Shown piece by piece: positions 28,702 through 39,552 of a stretch of 64,000 nt of DNA. The stretch spans positions 372,001-436,000 of the forward strand of contig NZ_NFHL01000002.1 in NCBI RefSeq assembly GCF_002161355.1, given 5' to 3'. The notes under the pieces were generated by a model. The model did no database searches. It was not told where the DNA came from and saw only the letters and a program-made list of their open reading frames with translations. Source of the stretch: Lachnoclostridium sp. An76 (GTDB lineage: Bacteria > Bacillota > Clostridia > Lachnospirales > Lachnospiraceae). The position numbers were made by a program, and so were the translations under genes. The stretch's first letter is position 1. Every line of letters begins with the position of its first letter.

Positions 28702-29570
28702 GACTGCGCCTCCTTCCCGCCGCGGGCGCGCAGCCCCGTTTTTCGGATGCCCTGGTTATGCTGTTCGATCCTGCGCACCGCCATCATCAGCAGCATCATG
28801 ATGACCGCGATGATCATGGAGATCGCGCTTCCGAAGTTCCACTCTCCCACTGTGATAAACTGGTTCTCGATCATATTTCCGATCAGGAAATATTGTCCGC
28901 CGCCCAGCAGCTTCGGGATAAAGAAGGAGCTGACCGCAGGCAGGAACACTAAAGTGATCCCGTTGATCACCCCCGGCAGGGAAAGCGGGAGCGTGACCCT
29001 GCGGAAGGTCTGGACCGGGTCTGCCCCCAGATCCGCGCTCGCCTCCAGCAGGGAATGGTCCATCTTGGTCAGCGATGTATGCACCTGCAGGATCATAAAT
29101 GGCAGGAAATTATAGACCATGCCCAGCAGCACCGAGCCCTCCGTATACAAAAGCTCCATATCCCCCAGCCCGAACAGGCCCAGGATCCGCTGGAGGATGC
29201 CGCCCTCGCTCAGGATGCCGATCCATGCGTATGTACGCACAAGCATGTTGATCCACATGGGGAGCGTGATGCACAGGATCAGGACATTCTGCGCCTTCTC
29301 ACTGCACTTTGAGATAAAATACGCCGCCGGATATCCCAGGAGCAGGCAGATCAGCGTCGTCTTCACCGCAATGGCAATGGATCTCCACAAAATAAGCAGG
29401 AAATCCGGGTCAGTAAAAAATTTCACATAGTGGTCCAGTGTAAAAGAAAATGAAATAATGCTGTTTCCCTGTTCCATGACCGAATACAGCGCGATCAGCA
29501 GCATGGGAAGGACCAGCATCAGCGCAGCCCACACAACATACGGCAGCGCAAGCTTTGAAAACCTCTTCAT
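28698..29570 (-). CDS. potB: Spermidine/putrescine ABC transporter permease
   Basis: 290 residues, six membrane helices, EAA loop EASADLGADPVQTFRRVTLP. Standard PotB length. The gene follows potA after 16 bases and overlaps potCD by four, indicating one polyamine-uptake operon. Confidence 0.9.
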   Translation of the reverse strand: MKRFSKLALPYVVWAALMLVLPMLLIALYSVMEQGNSIISFSFTLDHYVKFFTDPDFLLILWRSIAIAVKTTLICLLLGYPAAYFISKCSEKAQNVLILCITLPMWINMLVRTYAWIGILSEGGILQRILGLFGLGDMELLYTEGSVLLGMVYNFLPFMILQVHTSLTKMDHSLLEASADLGADPVQTFRRVTLPLSLPGVINGITLVFLPAVSSFFIPKLLGGGQYFLIGNMIENQFITVGEWNFGSAISMIIAVIMMLLMMAVRRIEQHNQGIRKTGLRARGGKEAQS

Positions 29571-29586
29571 TCAGACTGCACCTCCC

Positions 29587-31164
<1,578 letters not shown>

Positions 31165-31223
31165 CCCGTACTCTCCTCCTTTTTCTCTCACTGAGATTTC
31201 TCCATATGTACGCAGGGAAGCAT

Positions 31224-31594
31224 CTATCCCTGCACCATCCCTTTCATTAAACCGCTGCTCTCTCCCCGGCACATGTGATATTCTTTTTCACGGGTATCCG
31301 CATCAACGCCTTCTTCCGCGATCCGGAATCCCTCCCGCTGATAGAACCGCACTGCGCCCGTGTTCTTTGCATACACATTCAGAGTCAGTTTTCTTTTTCC
31401 TCTCTTCGCGTGATCCAGGAGCTCTTTCCCGATCCCCCGGCCCTGCGCCTCTCCCCGGACAAAGATCCCTGCAATATAATCCTCAGCCAGCCCGATAAAT
31501 CCCAGGATCTGAGCTTTATCTTCATCTGTATACACATACACCTCCGCCTGAGAGATCATTGCCTTTACTGTATCATAATTATATTCCGCCTTTC
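31224..31594 (-). pseudogene. GNAT acetyltransferase, C-terminal part cut off by the IS110 element
   Basis: The frame carries acetyl-CoA binding motif A (AGIFVRGEAQGRGIGKELL) and the C-terminal AVRFYQREGFRI. The first 36 codons lie on the other side of the insertion at 33254-33361. The joined product would be 157 residues, the normal size for this family (small-molecule N-acetyltransferase of unknown substrate). A shortened product could start at ATG 31559. It lies just upstream of potA. Confidence 0.85.
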
Positions 31595-31680
31595 TGCGAA
31601 AGACACCAATGAGTCATGAAACGTATTGGCTAACTTTCGCTTTCTTAATCTATCTTCCTTCTGATATTATTCTTTTATAA

Positions 31681-31860
31681 GACTGACACACTACAGAACA
31701 CGTGGAGGTGAGTGGTGGGGCTGTATAGCGGCGACCCCGCATAATTATTTGTTGTCGGTCATCCGTTAAGGCATCAATGATTGGCGCATTCCCGTAGCCC
31801 GTACACTTATCTCTTCCAAAGTCGACTCGATTTTGCCGGATGACCAGTCACTGTCGGTCT
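31681..31860 (+). ncRNA. Candidate bridge RNA of the IS110 element
   Basis: The non-coding left end holds two nested structures. GGGG/CCCC encloses an 11-14 base loop (about 31716-31738). A perfect 9-bp stem GGTCATCCG/CGGATGACC (about 31757-31846) encloses a loop of about 70 bases. Two internal-loop structures upstream of the transposase match the general plan of IS110 bridge RNAs, with target- and donor-binding loops. A TTTTATAA -10-like word lies just upstream at about 31672. Guide pairing to the target could not be assigned by eye. Confidence 0.5.
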
Positions 31861-31890
31861 TATGACTATAAATATCAGGAGGTTATGTGA

Positions 31891-33150
31891 TTGTCTTTTA
31901 AAATTCTCAAAAACAATTGTTGTGGCCTTGATATCCACAAAACCTGGATCTATGCCTGCATCGGTATTACAGATTCCCATGGGCGTACAGAGTATAAGCA
32001 GGCTCGCTTCTCTTCCTTTACAAAAGGTCTGCAGGAGCTGTGTAACTGGCTTGCAAAGTATCATTGTACTGACGTCTGCATGGAATCTACCGGCAAGTTT
32101 TGGATCCCTGTATTTAATATCCTCGAAAAGAATAATATCCACGTTACTCTTTCCCACCCCAAATATACCAAACCGCAGAAGGGAAATAAGACGGACCGCA
32201 AAGATGCCAAATGGATCTGTGATCTGTATATGTGCGGTATGGTCAAGCCCTCCTTTATCCCTCCCGCTGATATCCGTCAGCTAAGGGATCTGGTAAGATA
32301 CCGTTTCAAGCTCACCTGTATGATCACCGGTGAAAAGAATCGTGCCCATAACTGTCTTACCGTCTCCAATTTTAAGTTGGACGAGGTCTTCTCTGATATA
32401 TTTGGAAAATCTTCCCGTTCCATTACGGAACAAATTTTACAACACCCCGGGGGAACTTTTGATGTGGCACCTTTTGTTGACCGCAGATGTAAAACTCCTA
32501 TTGAAGAGATACAGGCTGCTGTCGATGGTGCTATCTCAGCAGAACAGGCGGTGAAGCTCAGACAGTGTCTGGATCACATCGATGAATTAGAAAAGCACAA
32601 AGCAGAAATAGAACGGGAAATCTTTCGTCTCAGTGACAAATACGAAGAAGCCCTTAATCTTCTGCGAACCGTACCAGGATTCGATAAGAACCCAATGACT
32701 GCTATCCAGGTCATTTCTGAAATCGGTGCTGATATGTCTGTCTTCCCCACAGCCAAACACCTCGTTTCATGGGCAGGATGCTGTCCTCGTAATGATCAAA
32801 GTAATCAAAAAGTCAAATCAACTCGGATTTCCCGTGCTGGTTCTTATTTTAAACCAGTATTGGTGCAGATTGCAAATGCTTTGATCAAATCGAAGAAACA
32901 TCCTGAGTTTACTACCCGTTATCGACGCATAAAATCTCGCCGTGGGCACAAGAAAGCCATCATCGCTGTCTGTCATATGCTCCTGACCGCTATCTGGCAC
33001 ATACTGACAGATTTAAAGCCGTATACTCCGGAAGGCTTTCTGGAACATCGTCCTGTAAAGCAATCAAAAGTACTGACTACTTCGCAGGCGCTTAATCTGC
33101 TGAAACAGAGGGGATATATCATCAAAGATGATACTGTTCCGGCCACCTGA
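31891..33150 (+). CDS. IS110-family transposase
   Basis: 419 residues from TTG 31891; AGGAGG lies eight bases upstream, and the only nearby ATG is followed at once by TGA. The N-terminal RuvC-like DEDD domain shows GLDIHKTWIYA, CMESTGKFW and KTDRKDAKWICDL. The C-terminal Tnp20 domain shows LRTVPGFDKNPMTAIQVISE, LVSWAGCCP and STRISRAGSYFKPVLVQIA, which includes the region of the catalytic serine. Length and motifs look complete, so the element may be active. Insertion is expected to be guided by the element's own RNA. Confidence 0.93.
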   Translation: MSFKILKNNCCGLDIHKTWIYACIGITDSHGRTEYKQARFSSFTKGLQELCNWLAKYHCTDVCMESTGKFWIPVFNILEKNNIHVTLSHPKYTKPQKGNKTDRKDAKWICDLYMCGMVKPSFIPPADIRQLRDLVRYRFKLTCMITGEKNRAHNCLTVSNFKLDEVFSDIFGKSSRSITEQILQHPGGTFDVAPFVDRRCKTPIEEIQAAVDGAISAEQAVKLRQCLDHIDELEKHKAEIEREIFRLSDKYEEALNLLRTVPGFDKNPMTAIQVISEIGADMSVFPTAKHLVSWAGCCPRNDQSNQKVKSTRISRAGSYFKPVLVQIANALIKSKKHPEFTTRYRRIKSRRGHKKAIIAVCHMLLTAIWHILTDLKPYTPEGFLEHRPVKQSKVLTTSQALNLLKQRGYIIKDDTVPAT

Positions 33151-33183
33151 TTAGGTGTTGTTGTATCAATATTAACTTTTTGG

Positions 33184-33206
33184 AAGCCACCGAAAGATGG
33201 CTTTTT
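33184..33206 (+). terminator. Terminator after the transposase gene
   Basis: AAGCCA / TGGCTT hairpin with an eight-base loop followed by TTT, 34 bases past the transposase stop, inside the right end of the element. Confidence 0.55.
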
Positions 33207-33253
33207 CGTGCTGACCTTTGGTTTTTCTCTATCCGCTACGTAATTGTTTCACA

Positions 33254-33361
33254 CTTTCCCTTCCAGTACTCCGGCGGGATAAAATCATGGGCTTTCAGAT
33301 TCGTATCCAGCCAGATCTGCGCGACCATGTCCAGATCTGCCGCCTTTATTTTTCTTATCAT
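33254..33361 (-). pseudogene. GNAT acetyltransferase, N-terminal part beyond the IS110 element
   Basis: ATG 33361 has AGGAAG seven bases upstream. The 36 codons read MIRKIKAADLDMVAQIWL, then DTNLKAHDFIPPEYWKGK, the typical start of the acetyltransferase whose C-terminal part lies at 31224-31594. After the junction the frame continues a few codons into IS sequence and stops. Confidence 0.85.
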
Positions 33362-33496
33362 ATTCAGACTTCCTTTTCAAGTACTGCTGCATCCCTCATA
33401 TTCCAACACTTTTCCTACCGCCGCAATGGCAAATGCAGACATTCCAGTCTCCTTGCACGTATTGAACATTTTCTCACGATCCCCTCTCCTCGACTT

Positions 33497-33949
33497 TTAC
33501 TTTTTCTCCCTGGCCTCAGGTCCATGATCTTCTCTGAAATATGCGATCAACGCATATATGATAAAAATGCTTACGATCGCTGTTGTTCCGATTATCGGCA
33601 CCATCGCAAAAGAATAAAAATCATATACAACCAGTGTGATATCAATAAGTGAAAACATGGATACCAGCCCTGCCGACATAGCGCATGCCATTTCTCTTCC
33701 TATTGGCGTCTGAAACCCAGGTCTGCGTTTCAAAAAACTGCTGTACGTAAACAGAGACAGGACAGTAAGAAGCAGCATGACCCACAGCACCCATTTCCCC
33801 GCCGAATCATTCGGCTCGCCGCTGCCGCTCCAGTGTACGGCAATGCTTCCGTCAGCGAAAAAGGTTCCCGCCAAAGCTGCAATACCTGCTGCCACTGCCA
33901 TTACGATGGAAATATTTCTCCACAGTCTGACCGGCGCCAAATGGAACAT
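33497..33949 (-). CDS. Small membrane protein, DUF1648/SdpI-like
   Basis: 150 residues with four membrane helices. The stretch FADGSIAVHWSGSGEPNDSAGKW between helices 1 and 2 resembles the DUF1648 motif (HW-x-G-x-P-D) of SdpI-type immunity or membrane proteins. The charged C-terminus ends EDHGPEAREKK. It stands alone upstream of the disrupted acetyltransferase. The exact role is unknown. Confidence 0.6.
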   Translation of the reverse strand: MFHLAPVRLWRNISIVMAVAAGIAALAGTFFADGSIAVHWSGSGEPNDSAGKWVLWVMLLLTVLSLFTYSSFLKRRPGFQTPIGREMACAMSAGLVSMFSLIDITLVVYDFYSFAMVPIIGTTAIVSIFIIYALIAYFREDHGPEAREKK

Positions 33950-34435
33950 GTCTGCACTTCCTTTCTCTACTATTGCATTTTCCTGGTGTCAAACCATTAC
34001 CGAATACAGGCATTTACGAATTTCATAGCTGTATATCTCATCCCGACAGTTGACTGCTCTGTATTCGTATCAACAAAACCTATTATTCTTCTAATTATAT
34101 CAGCCACTTTCAGCATCTTCAACAGCCCTTTCCATTCAAAACACGCCTCTTGCATCAACCTCATCTCAAGTGTTCTCAGCACAAGCGTTCTCTTGCTATT
34201 CTTTCTCCTTCATGGTATCATATTCCCCACAGACAGCAGTCCTGACACAGCGTTGCCGCCATATCTGATTTTAACCAGATCCAATTATTTCATATCCCGG
34301 AGGGATACCATCCGGAACTCATCTGAATATCATTGCCCGTATCGGACAGATATCCAATGAAAACCTTGAAAATTTACAAAAAGAAAAAGCAGACTGCTGT
34401 ATGATGTGATATTATAATGATATGGAGACAGTCCT
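33950..34435. other. Intergenic region without a recognisable gene
   Basis: About 490 AT-richer bases. A 61-codon minus-strand frame (33997-34182) has no ribosome site or family resemblance. No strong promoter, repeat or RNA motif was seen. Confidence 0.5.
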
Positions 34436-35211
34436 GTGCCGCTGGAAACGGAGGTTCTATTGCAGGACAAAAACAAAAGAAAAGACGGACCCGCACATTC
34501 CGAAGACCTGGCGCTCAAATCCGCGGCAGCTTACTTCGGAGACGAACTGATCCACTGGCTTGGCATCAGAGAGCGGGCGCTCCGGGCAGTTCCAACAGAG
34601 ATGGTGGAACTGGAAACCCGCCACATGTATGAGGATTTTCTCTATGAAATGGAAAACGGCATGTATTACCACTTTGAATTTGAGAGCGATTCCATTTCCA
34701 TTGAAGATTTACGGAGGTTTCGGGAATACGAACATACCGGGTAAGCCTCATCCGACTGAAAGACGAAAACGGTGACCGGCTGCTGAAACAGCTTGCAGAG
34801 AAAACCGCAGGGGACCTGACCCGTGAAGACATCATCCCCCTGCTCTTCTCCCCGCTCATGGGAGGACGATTCGGACAAAAAGAGCGCATCCTCCGATGCA
34901 TAGAGGTATTAAAAAACGCAGAAACTATTTTCCCGCAAAACGATATCCGAAAAATGGAAGCAATTTTATACACTTTTGCAGTTAAATTTCTCGATGACGA
35001 TGAACTGAAATCAATCAAGGAGGCGGTTGCAATGACAAAACTCGGACAGATGATATGGAATGACGCATTAGAAAAAGGACGCGAGGAAGGGGAAGAACGT
35101 TACAGCAGACTGATCCTTCTCCTCTCCAAAGAAAATAAAAACGACCTGATTGTAAAGATCGCATCCGATCCCCAATACCGTGAAGAGCTGTATAAGCAGT
35201 ATGGGATCTGA
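34436..35211 (+). pseudogene. Rpn/PD-(D/E)XK nuclease-transposase with internal deletion and frameshift
   Basis: The first part (34436-34744, GTG start) reads HSEDLALKSAAAYFGDELI, ETRHMYEDFLYEMENG and ISIEDLRRFREYE, the N-terminus of the Rpn-like family. The second part is in another frame from about 34732 (TYRVSLIRLKDENGDRLLK) to 35211 and ends with the helical tail EEGEERYSRLILLLSKENKN. About 30 residues expected between FREYE and TYRV, including the core nuclease strand, are missing and the frame shifts there. The gene is broken. An ATG at 34858 could still express a tail fragment. Confidence 0.8.
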
Positions 35212-35256
35212 TGCAGGACAGATAAGGAAGACCGGCCAGGCTGAACAATAAAATCT

Positions 35257-35307
35257 AAAATCGGACAGAGACAGGATTTTCCCACCGCCTCTGTCCGATT
35301 TTTTTCT
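35257..35307 (+). terminator. Strong terminator after the Rpn pseudogene
   Basis: AAAATCGGACAGAG / CTCTGTCCGATTTT with an 18-base loop followed by T's. It may also serve the converging ABC permease gene on the minus strand. Confidence 0.75.
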
Positions 35308-35379
35308 TCAGTTCCCCTTCTATGCCCCAGCTGCTGTCCGCGTAACTACGGCGCAGACTTAAACCGCAGCACTTCCCTC

Positions 35380-36951
35380 TCACGCCCTCAGCCTGAATGT
35401 CTTCGGCGCGAACCGATACACAAGAACACAGGCCACAACCGAATAGACCACGCAAAATGTGATGCATGCGATCCCGAACACCAGGATCGGCAGCCTGACC
35501 TGCATCAGGAAGAAGCAGACCAGATAAGTAACGAAGAGGATGACCTGGTACATGCCGCTTTTCATCTCTGTCCCCGCATTGTACGGCTGCAGCAGATAAT
35601 AGATCGTCAGGTAGTGGATCGAGAAAAACAGGCTCATACAGAGGATCGACACGAACAGCACCACATAGTTGAACGGATTCTCTGTCCCGCCGGATGCATA
35701 CAGGACCGCGCACAGCCCGGCGCCGACCACGACAGCGGGAAGCGCATTGATCTTCATGATCTCCCGCAGGCGGATCCGGAACAGTTTTAAGATAAAGCGC
35801 GGCTGTTTATAGAAAGAATATGTCAGCAGACTGTGGTCACAGTTCATAAACAATGCCTTTGTAAACCCCGTCCCCCGGTTGACGGCATACATGATAAAGG
35901 TAAAATACGGGAGCCAGGTCATGACCATTTCATTGATCTCCTTTCTCGCCCCCGGCGCCAGTGTCAGCGCAACGGCCGCCGCACAGCTTAAAACAAGACA
36001 GATCCCGGCAAGCCGGACCGCGGATTTCCACAGGATCTTCCTGTGCCGCTTGATGAAGAGTTCATTCAAGTATTCAAAACCGCTGCGCTTACTTGTAATG
36101 GACGCATCCGCAGAGATGGATCTGTCGCTCACTGTCCTTGCCGCCTGCTTCATTGTATCCATCTGGCTGACGACCTGGGCGAGCAGCTCCTGGTTCACTT
36201 CACGGTAATGCCCGAAGGATATGATCTTGCGGGCGCTGAGGATCCCTGCCAGGATAAACAGCCCCATCACAGCCATGGATGCAGCGGCAGGAAGCACGAT
36301 CCCCGCGGCAGGCAGGCCATAGGCAAGCGCCAGAAGGACCGCTGCGAAGATCCAGAGGTGCTTCCTGATCTTGTTCTCATTGTAGACATATCCGCTCCTC
36401 TCATAATCCCACAGGGAATACGCCGCCACAGCAGCCTTGATCCCTGCCACGGCAAACGGGATCAGGATACAGAACCAGACCGGCACTCCCCTCTGCATTC
36501 CGAACAGAAGCGAAAACGGCAGAAAGCCCACGATCACCTTCAGTATCATATATCCGTAATTGACCAGCGTATATTCCCGTGCACTCATGCGGAGCTGGAT
36601 CATGGCATAGTACTTGTCCCTCGTCGGATTAAACAGACTGGTATTCATGTACGCTCCGATCACGGTCAGGAAGAGCAGGATATGAAGGAATGTCTGATCT
36701 TCCGGGACATTTTTGTACAGGATACCAATGCCGCAGACCATGGTGATAAAATATAAAAATTTCCCAAGAAACACTGAAATAACTTCCCATATAACGGATA
36801 TGATATTTGCAAAGATTTTCAGCCCTCTCACTCCGTATAGCGCATCCGGCAGGATCTTCTTGATCAGCGGGATCTGCTTGATGGCAAAGAGGATGCTGTT
36901 TACCCGGTATGTATTTTTCAGTGAAAAAGAAATCCGTAATGTCTTATACAT
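35380..36951 (-). CDS. ABC transporter permease, 12-helix type
   Basis: 523 residues from ATG 36951 with GGGAGG just upstream. It overlaps the ATPase gene by eight bases, which supports coupling. Ten or more membrane helices in two halves are separated by a cytoplasmic stretch (about 255-300, REVNQELLAQVVSQMDTMKQ). This is the layout of large bacterial exporter permeases that work with a single soluble ATPase. The substrate cannot be told. Together with the ATPase and the upstream XRE regulator it forms a likely three-gene unit. Confidence 0.75.
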   Translation of the reverse strand: MYKTLRISFSLKNTYRVNSILFAIKQIPLIKKILPDALYGVRGLKIFANIISVIWEVISVFLGKFLYFITMVCGIGILYKNVPEDQTFLHILLFLTVIGAYMNTSLFNPTRDKYYAMIQLRMSAREYTLVNYGYMILKVIVGFLPFSLLFGMQRGVPVWFCILIPFAVAGIKAAVAAYSLWDYERSGYVYNENKIRKHLWIFAAVLLALAYGLPAAGIVLPAAASMAVMGLFILAGILSARKIISFGHYREVNQELLAQVVSQMDTMKQAARTVSDRSISADASITSKRSGFEYLNELFIKRHRKILWKSAVRLAGICLVLSCAAAVALTLAPGARKEINEMVMTWLPYFTFIMYAVNRGTGFTKALFMNCDHSLLTYSFYKQPRFILKLFRIRLREIMKINALPAVVVGAGLCAVLYASGGTENPFNYVVLFVSILCMSLFFSIHYLTIYYLLQPYNAGTEMKSGMYQVILFVTYLVCFFLMQVRLPILVFGIACITFCVVYSVVACVLVYRFAPKTFRLRA

Positions 36952-37651
36952 GATCTTCCTCCCGCAGCGCAGCAATGATCTTCTCCTTAAATTCCCTGCT
37001 GTCCAGGTTGGACTTCTCCACTACTTCCAGCTCCCCGTGGCTGAGCAGCACGATCACATCGCACAGGTCCAGCGCCAGATCCATAATATGGGTGGAGAAA
37101 ATCGTGATCCTGCCATCCTTCAGCGAACGAAGGAGCTGCTTCATCTCTTCCGCCACGACCACGTCAAGGGATGTCAGCGGCTCGTCGAGCAGGAGGATCT
37201 TCGGCTCTGCAATGATATTGACAAGCATCTGCATCTTATTTTTCATTCCATGGGAGTAGTCTTTCATCAGCTTGTCCCTGTCTTCCGGTTCGATGCTCAT
37301 AAAATCGAAATATTCGTCAATACTCTTCGGCTCTCTGATGGAATCAGAGTTAATATCCAGAAAGAACTTCAGGAACTCACGCCCGGTCAAAAATTCCGGC
37401 ACAGCGGGCATTGACAGCACATAGCCGATGTCTTCAGGCTTCACTTCCCCGCGGTTCCCGTTCTCTTCCAGATAAAAGCTCCCGCCGTCCGCCCGGATAT
37501 CCCGGTTGATACAGTTAAAGAGCGTAGTCTTTCCGGCGCCATTGCGCCCGAGGAGGCCGTAGATTTTCCCCTCTTCAAACGTAAAGTCAATATCTCTCAG
37601 CACTTCCTTCTTATCAAAATGTTTCTCCAGATGTTCAATGATAAACTTCAT
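36944..37651 (-). CDS. ABC transporter ATP-binding protein
   Basis: 235 residues from ATG 37651 with AAAGGAG seven bases upstream; the frame is open to 37687. Walker A GRNGAGKTTL, a divergent signature region (KDYSHGMKNKMQMLVNIIAEP) and Walker B ILLLDEPLTSLD are present. It energises the permease encoded directly downstream. The resemblance is to CcmA/ABC-2 type exporters. Confidence 0.88.
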   Translation of the reverse strand: MKFIIEHLEKHFDKKEVLRDIDFTFEEGKIYGLLGRNGAGKTTLFNCINRDIRADGGSFYLEENGNRGEVKPEDIGYVLSMPAVPEFLTGREFLKFFLDINSDSIREPKSIDEYFDFMSIEPEDRDKLMKDYSHGMKNKMQMLVNIIAEPKILLLDEPLTSLDVVVAEEMKQLLRSLKDGRITIFSTHIMDLALDLCDVIVLLSHGELEVVEKSNLDSREFKEKIIAALREEDHV

Positions 37652-37752
37652 GTCTTCTCCTTTATCCTTATACCAATCATTTTTCATGTAAACATTTCAA
37701 TTTATAAAGTTATTTTTCACTTTCAAATCGCCATATTGATAGCATTCCCATG

Positions 37753-38343
37753 TCATATCCATCCCAGCAGCCACATGAAAAATATTGTCACAGCCGCTCC
37801 TGCCGCGCCGGACGCGACCGCCAGAAGCACTTTCTGATACGGCCGTTTCCCCTCTTCCCTTGCTTTTTCAATCTCACTCAGGGCTTTCCCTTCTGTAAAC
37901 GCGATAATTTCCTGATACGTCTGGATATCAAGCCTTTTCTTCTCCCGCTCCACGAGCATCGCCGCATAGCTTCCAGCCCCCAGTATCACGATCCAGATGG
38001 CAAGCCCTGCATAAGACAGGAAGTGCACAAGCGGGACCGGCGTGATAAGGACTGCCAGGAACAATATGGTAAAGATATTGCTCAGGCGCCCAAACCGCTT
38101 CTGATCTGTCTGATCGATCTGTTCGATCTGTTCTTTCATGATCTCCACATCTCCTTTGATTAATTGATCTAAAGAGACTTCGAAAACTTCACTGAGCAGC
38201 ATAAGGCTTTTCACGTCAGGATAACTCTTGTCATTCTCCCAGTTGGAAACCGTCTGCCGCGATACAAAGACCTGCTCTGCCAGTGCCTCCTGAGATAATG
38301 TCCTTTCATTCCGATATTTTCTGATCTGTGTTCCCAGTTCCAT
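37753..38343 (-). CDS. XRE-family regulator with membrane segments
   Basis: 196 residues; GGAG lies seven bases before ATG 38343. Residues 1-62 form a Cro/CI-type helix-turn-helix (LSQEALAEQVFVSRQTVSNWENDKSYPD). Two to three hydrophobic helices follow (FTILFLAVLITPVPLVHF, LAIWIVILGAGSYAAML, and a C-terminal FFMWLLGWI). Membrane-linked XRE regulators of this form commonly control neighbouring exporter genes. It lies 101 bases upstream of the ATPase gene in the same direction. Confidence 0.82.
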   Translation of the reverse strand: MELGTQIRKYRNERTLSQEALAEQVFVSRQTVSNWENDKSYPDVKSLMLLSEVFEVSLDQLIKGDVEIMKEQIEQIDQTDQKRFGRLSNIFTILFLAVLITPVPLVHFLSYAGLAIWIVILGAGSYAAMLVEREKKRLDIQTYQEIIAFTEGKALSEIEKAREEGKRPYQKVLLAVASGAAGAAVTIFFMWLLGWI

Positions 38344-38495
38344 TTTCTGTCTCCCTGTGATCTAAATTTTAATCCACTTCGAAAGATGTTGTCTATCAAA
38401 TATCCTTGACATCCTGTATTCCCGCTGGTTTTCAGGCTGTCAAAGGTCTTTGACAACGGGTTTTCCGCATATTTTCTATGCCTGGTCCTGCCATC

Positions 38496-39131
38496 TTACT
38501 CCACAAATGACTGACTCATAATATAAAACTCTTCCTGGCCCGGCATCCATCTCTTCTCCATTTTCTCCAGGCTGTCGTCAAACTCCTGCGCTTTCCCCTC
38601 GTCAATACTCATGACAGGGCTGTCCGAATAAAACCAGATCCTCCCGTCCAGGACGCCCGGCTTAAGCTCCTTTACCAGCATTGCCGCGGGATATTTCCCC
38701 TTTTCCACGCAGACATTGTACTTTTTGCAGCATTTGAACCCGCTGCTCACATAGTTGGACGGGCTTCCGAAGATGACCACAGCTTCATACCCCAGCTCAG
38801 CCGCGCGGTTAAGAGAATGTTCGATCAACATTTTTCCGTACCCATTCCGCTGATACTCCGGGAGTACGCTGACCGGACCGAATGTGACGATTTCCTTTTT
38901 GCTCCCCTCTTCATCCGTAAGCTCTGCCTTCGTGTACATGATATTCCCGATTACCTTCCCGTCGAGCTCGAGCACAAAATCCAACTCCGGTATAAAGTCC
39001 TCATGCCCCCGCATGATATGCACAAGATAGTGTTCGACGCAGCCCGGAATATACATATTATAAAAGGCTTTTCTCGTGATATCCTCTACGAGCTTATAAT
39101 CTGTCTCCTTCTCATTTCTGATATACAGCAT
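38496..39131 (-). CDS. GNAT-family N-acetyltransferase
   Basis: 211 residues from ATG 39131 (an adjacent ATG at 39134; GGAAGG upstream). Motif A is clear: FGPVSVLPEYQRNGYGKMLIEHSL. The N-terminal half has VEDITRKAFYNMY, and the tail carries WFYSDSPVMSIDEG. It resembles predicted N-acetyltransferases of the YhbS type. The substrate is unknown. It is monocistronic. Confidence 0.82.
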   Translation of the reverse strand: MLYIRNEKETDYKLVEDITRKAFYNMYIPGCVEHYLVHIMRGHEDFIPELDFVLELDGKVIGNIMYTKAELTDEEGSKKEIVTFGPVSVLPEYQRNGYGKMLIEHSLNRAAELGYEAVVIFGSPSNYVSSGFKCCKKYNVCVEKGKYPAAMLVKELKPGVLDGRIWFYSDSPVMSIDEGKAQEFDDSLEKMEKRWMPGQEEFYIMSQSFVE

Positions 39132-39134
39132 CAT

Positions 39135-39552
39135 AGTTCCTTCCGTTTCCTCTCTGTCTATGAAAACAAGGGACAGCCCCTTGTTATTGTTCTTTATCCT
39201 TCCCATCTTAGCATGTCCTCTGCCGTCCGTAAAGGAAATGCTTCGCTAAAACATTTTCCATTTGCCACAGTCCAAAATGCACTTGTGTTTCCTCTCCCCG
39301 TGTGATATTCTTTCTTTACACTTTCCAGACAGATACACCTTCTGGAAGTGTCCCGGACGGCAGGGCTCTCGCCCTGATCAGCCGCCCAAGATAAACTTCC
39401 TGCTCTGTAATCGAGCGATTTCAACATTTATACCCACAAAATCAACACATTTTCAAGAGTTCAGGAAAAAGGAGGGGATTCCATTGATATCTTAAAAACT
39501 TTCGGATATTGTTGCAGCCTGAAAACGAATTGGATATACTAAAAGGAGAGAA
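39135..39552. other. Intergenic region
   Basis: About 420 bases. A 77-codon minus-strand frame (39194-39427) is not convincing. A promoter-like pair (TTGCAG 39512, TATACT 39535, 17-base spacer) lies before the plus-strand gene, but its predicted start point would fall inside the ribosome site, so its use is doubtful. Confidence 0.4.

Larger units (their letters stand above)
31595..33258 (+). mobile_element. IS110-family insertion sequence, 1664 bp
   Basis: The element carries one DEDD-type transposase (31891-33150), a long left non-coding end of about 295 bases and a right end of about 105 bases. CTTTC is present at both junctions (31590-31594 and 33254-33258). Deleting 1664 bp joins codon 36 of the acetyltransferase to codon 37 in frame, which fixes the element's length precisely. 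Which copy of CTTTC belongs to the element cannot be told. No terminal inverted repeats were seen, as usual for IS110. The long left end fits the IS110 group, in which that end encodes a bridge (seek) RNA. Confidence 0.85.

Noticed and set aside
27784-29115. 443-codon plus-strand frame rich in His/Arg/Asp
   Set aside because: Antisense shadow of potCD and potB; low-complexity composition and no recognisable domain.
31590-33258. CTTTC as a true target-site duplication
   Set aside because: IS110 elements normally do not duplicate their target; the shared five bases may instead include the recombination core and part of the element end.
33377-33469. 30-codon minus-strand frame (MFNTCKETGMSAFAIAAVG)
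   Set aside because: Only a weak ribosome site (GAGAGGGG, about 12 bases away) and no known family; it may be a remnant but cannot be supported.
33997-34182. 61-codon minus-strand frame
   Set aside because: No ribosome site, no hydrophobic or domain pattern.
39194-39427. 77-codon minus-strand frame upstream of the GNAT gene
   Set aside because: No ribosome site and no family resemblance; overlaps the 5' region of the real gene.
39512-39540. Promoter TTGCAG-17-TATACT before the PD-(D/E)XK gene
   Set aside because: The predicted start point falls within the ribosome site, so it would give an almost leaderless message; kept only as a note.
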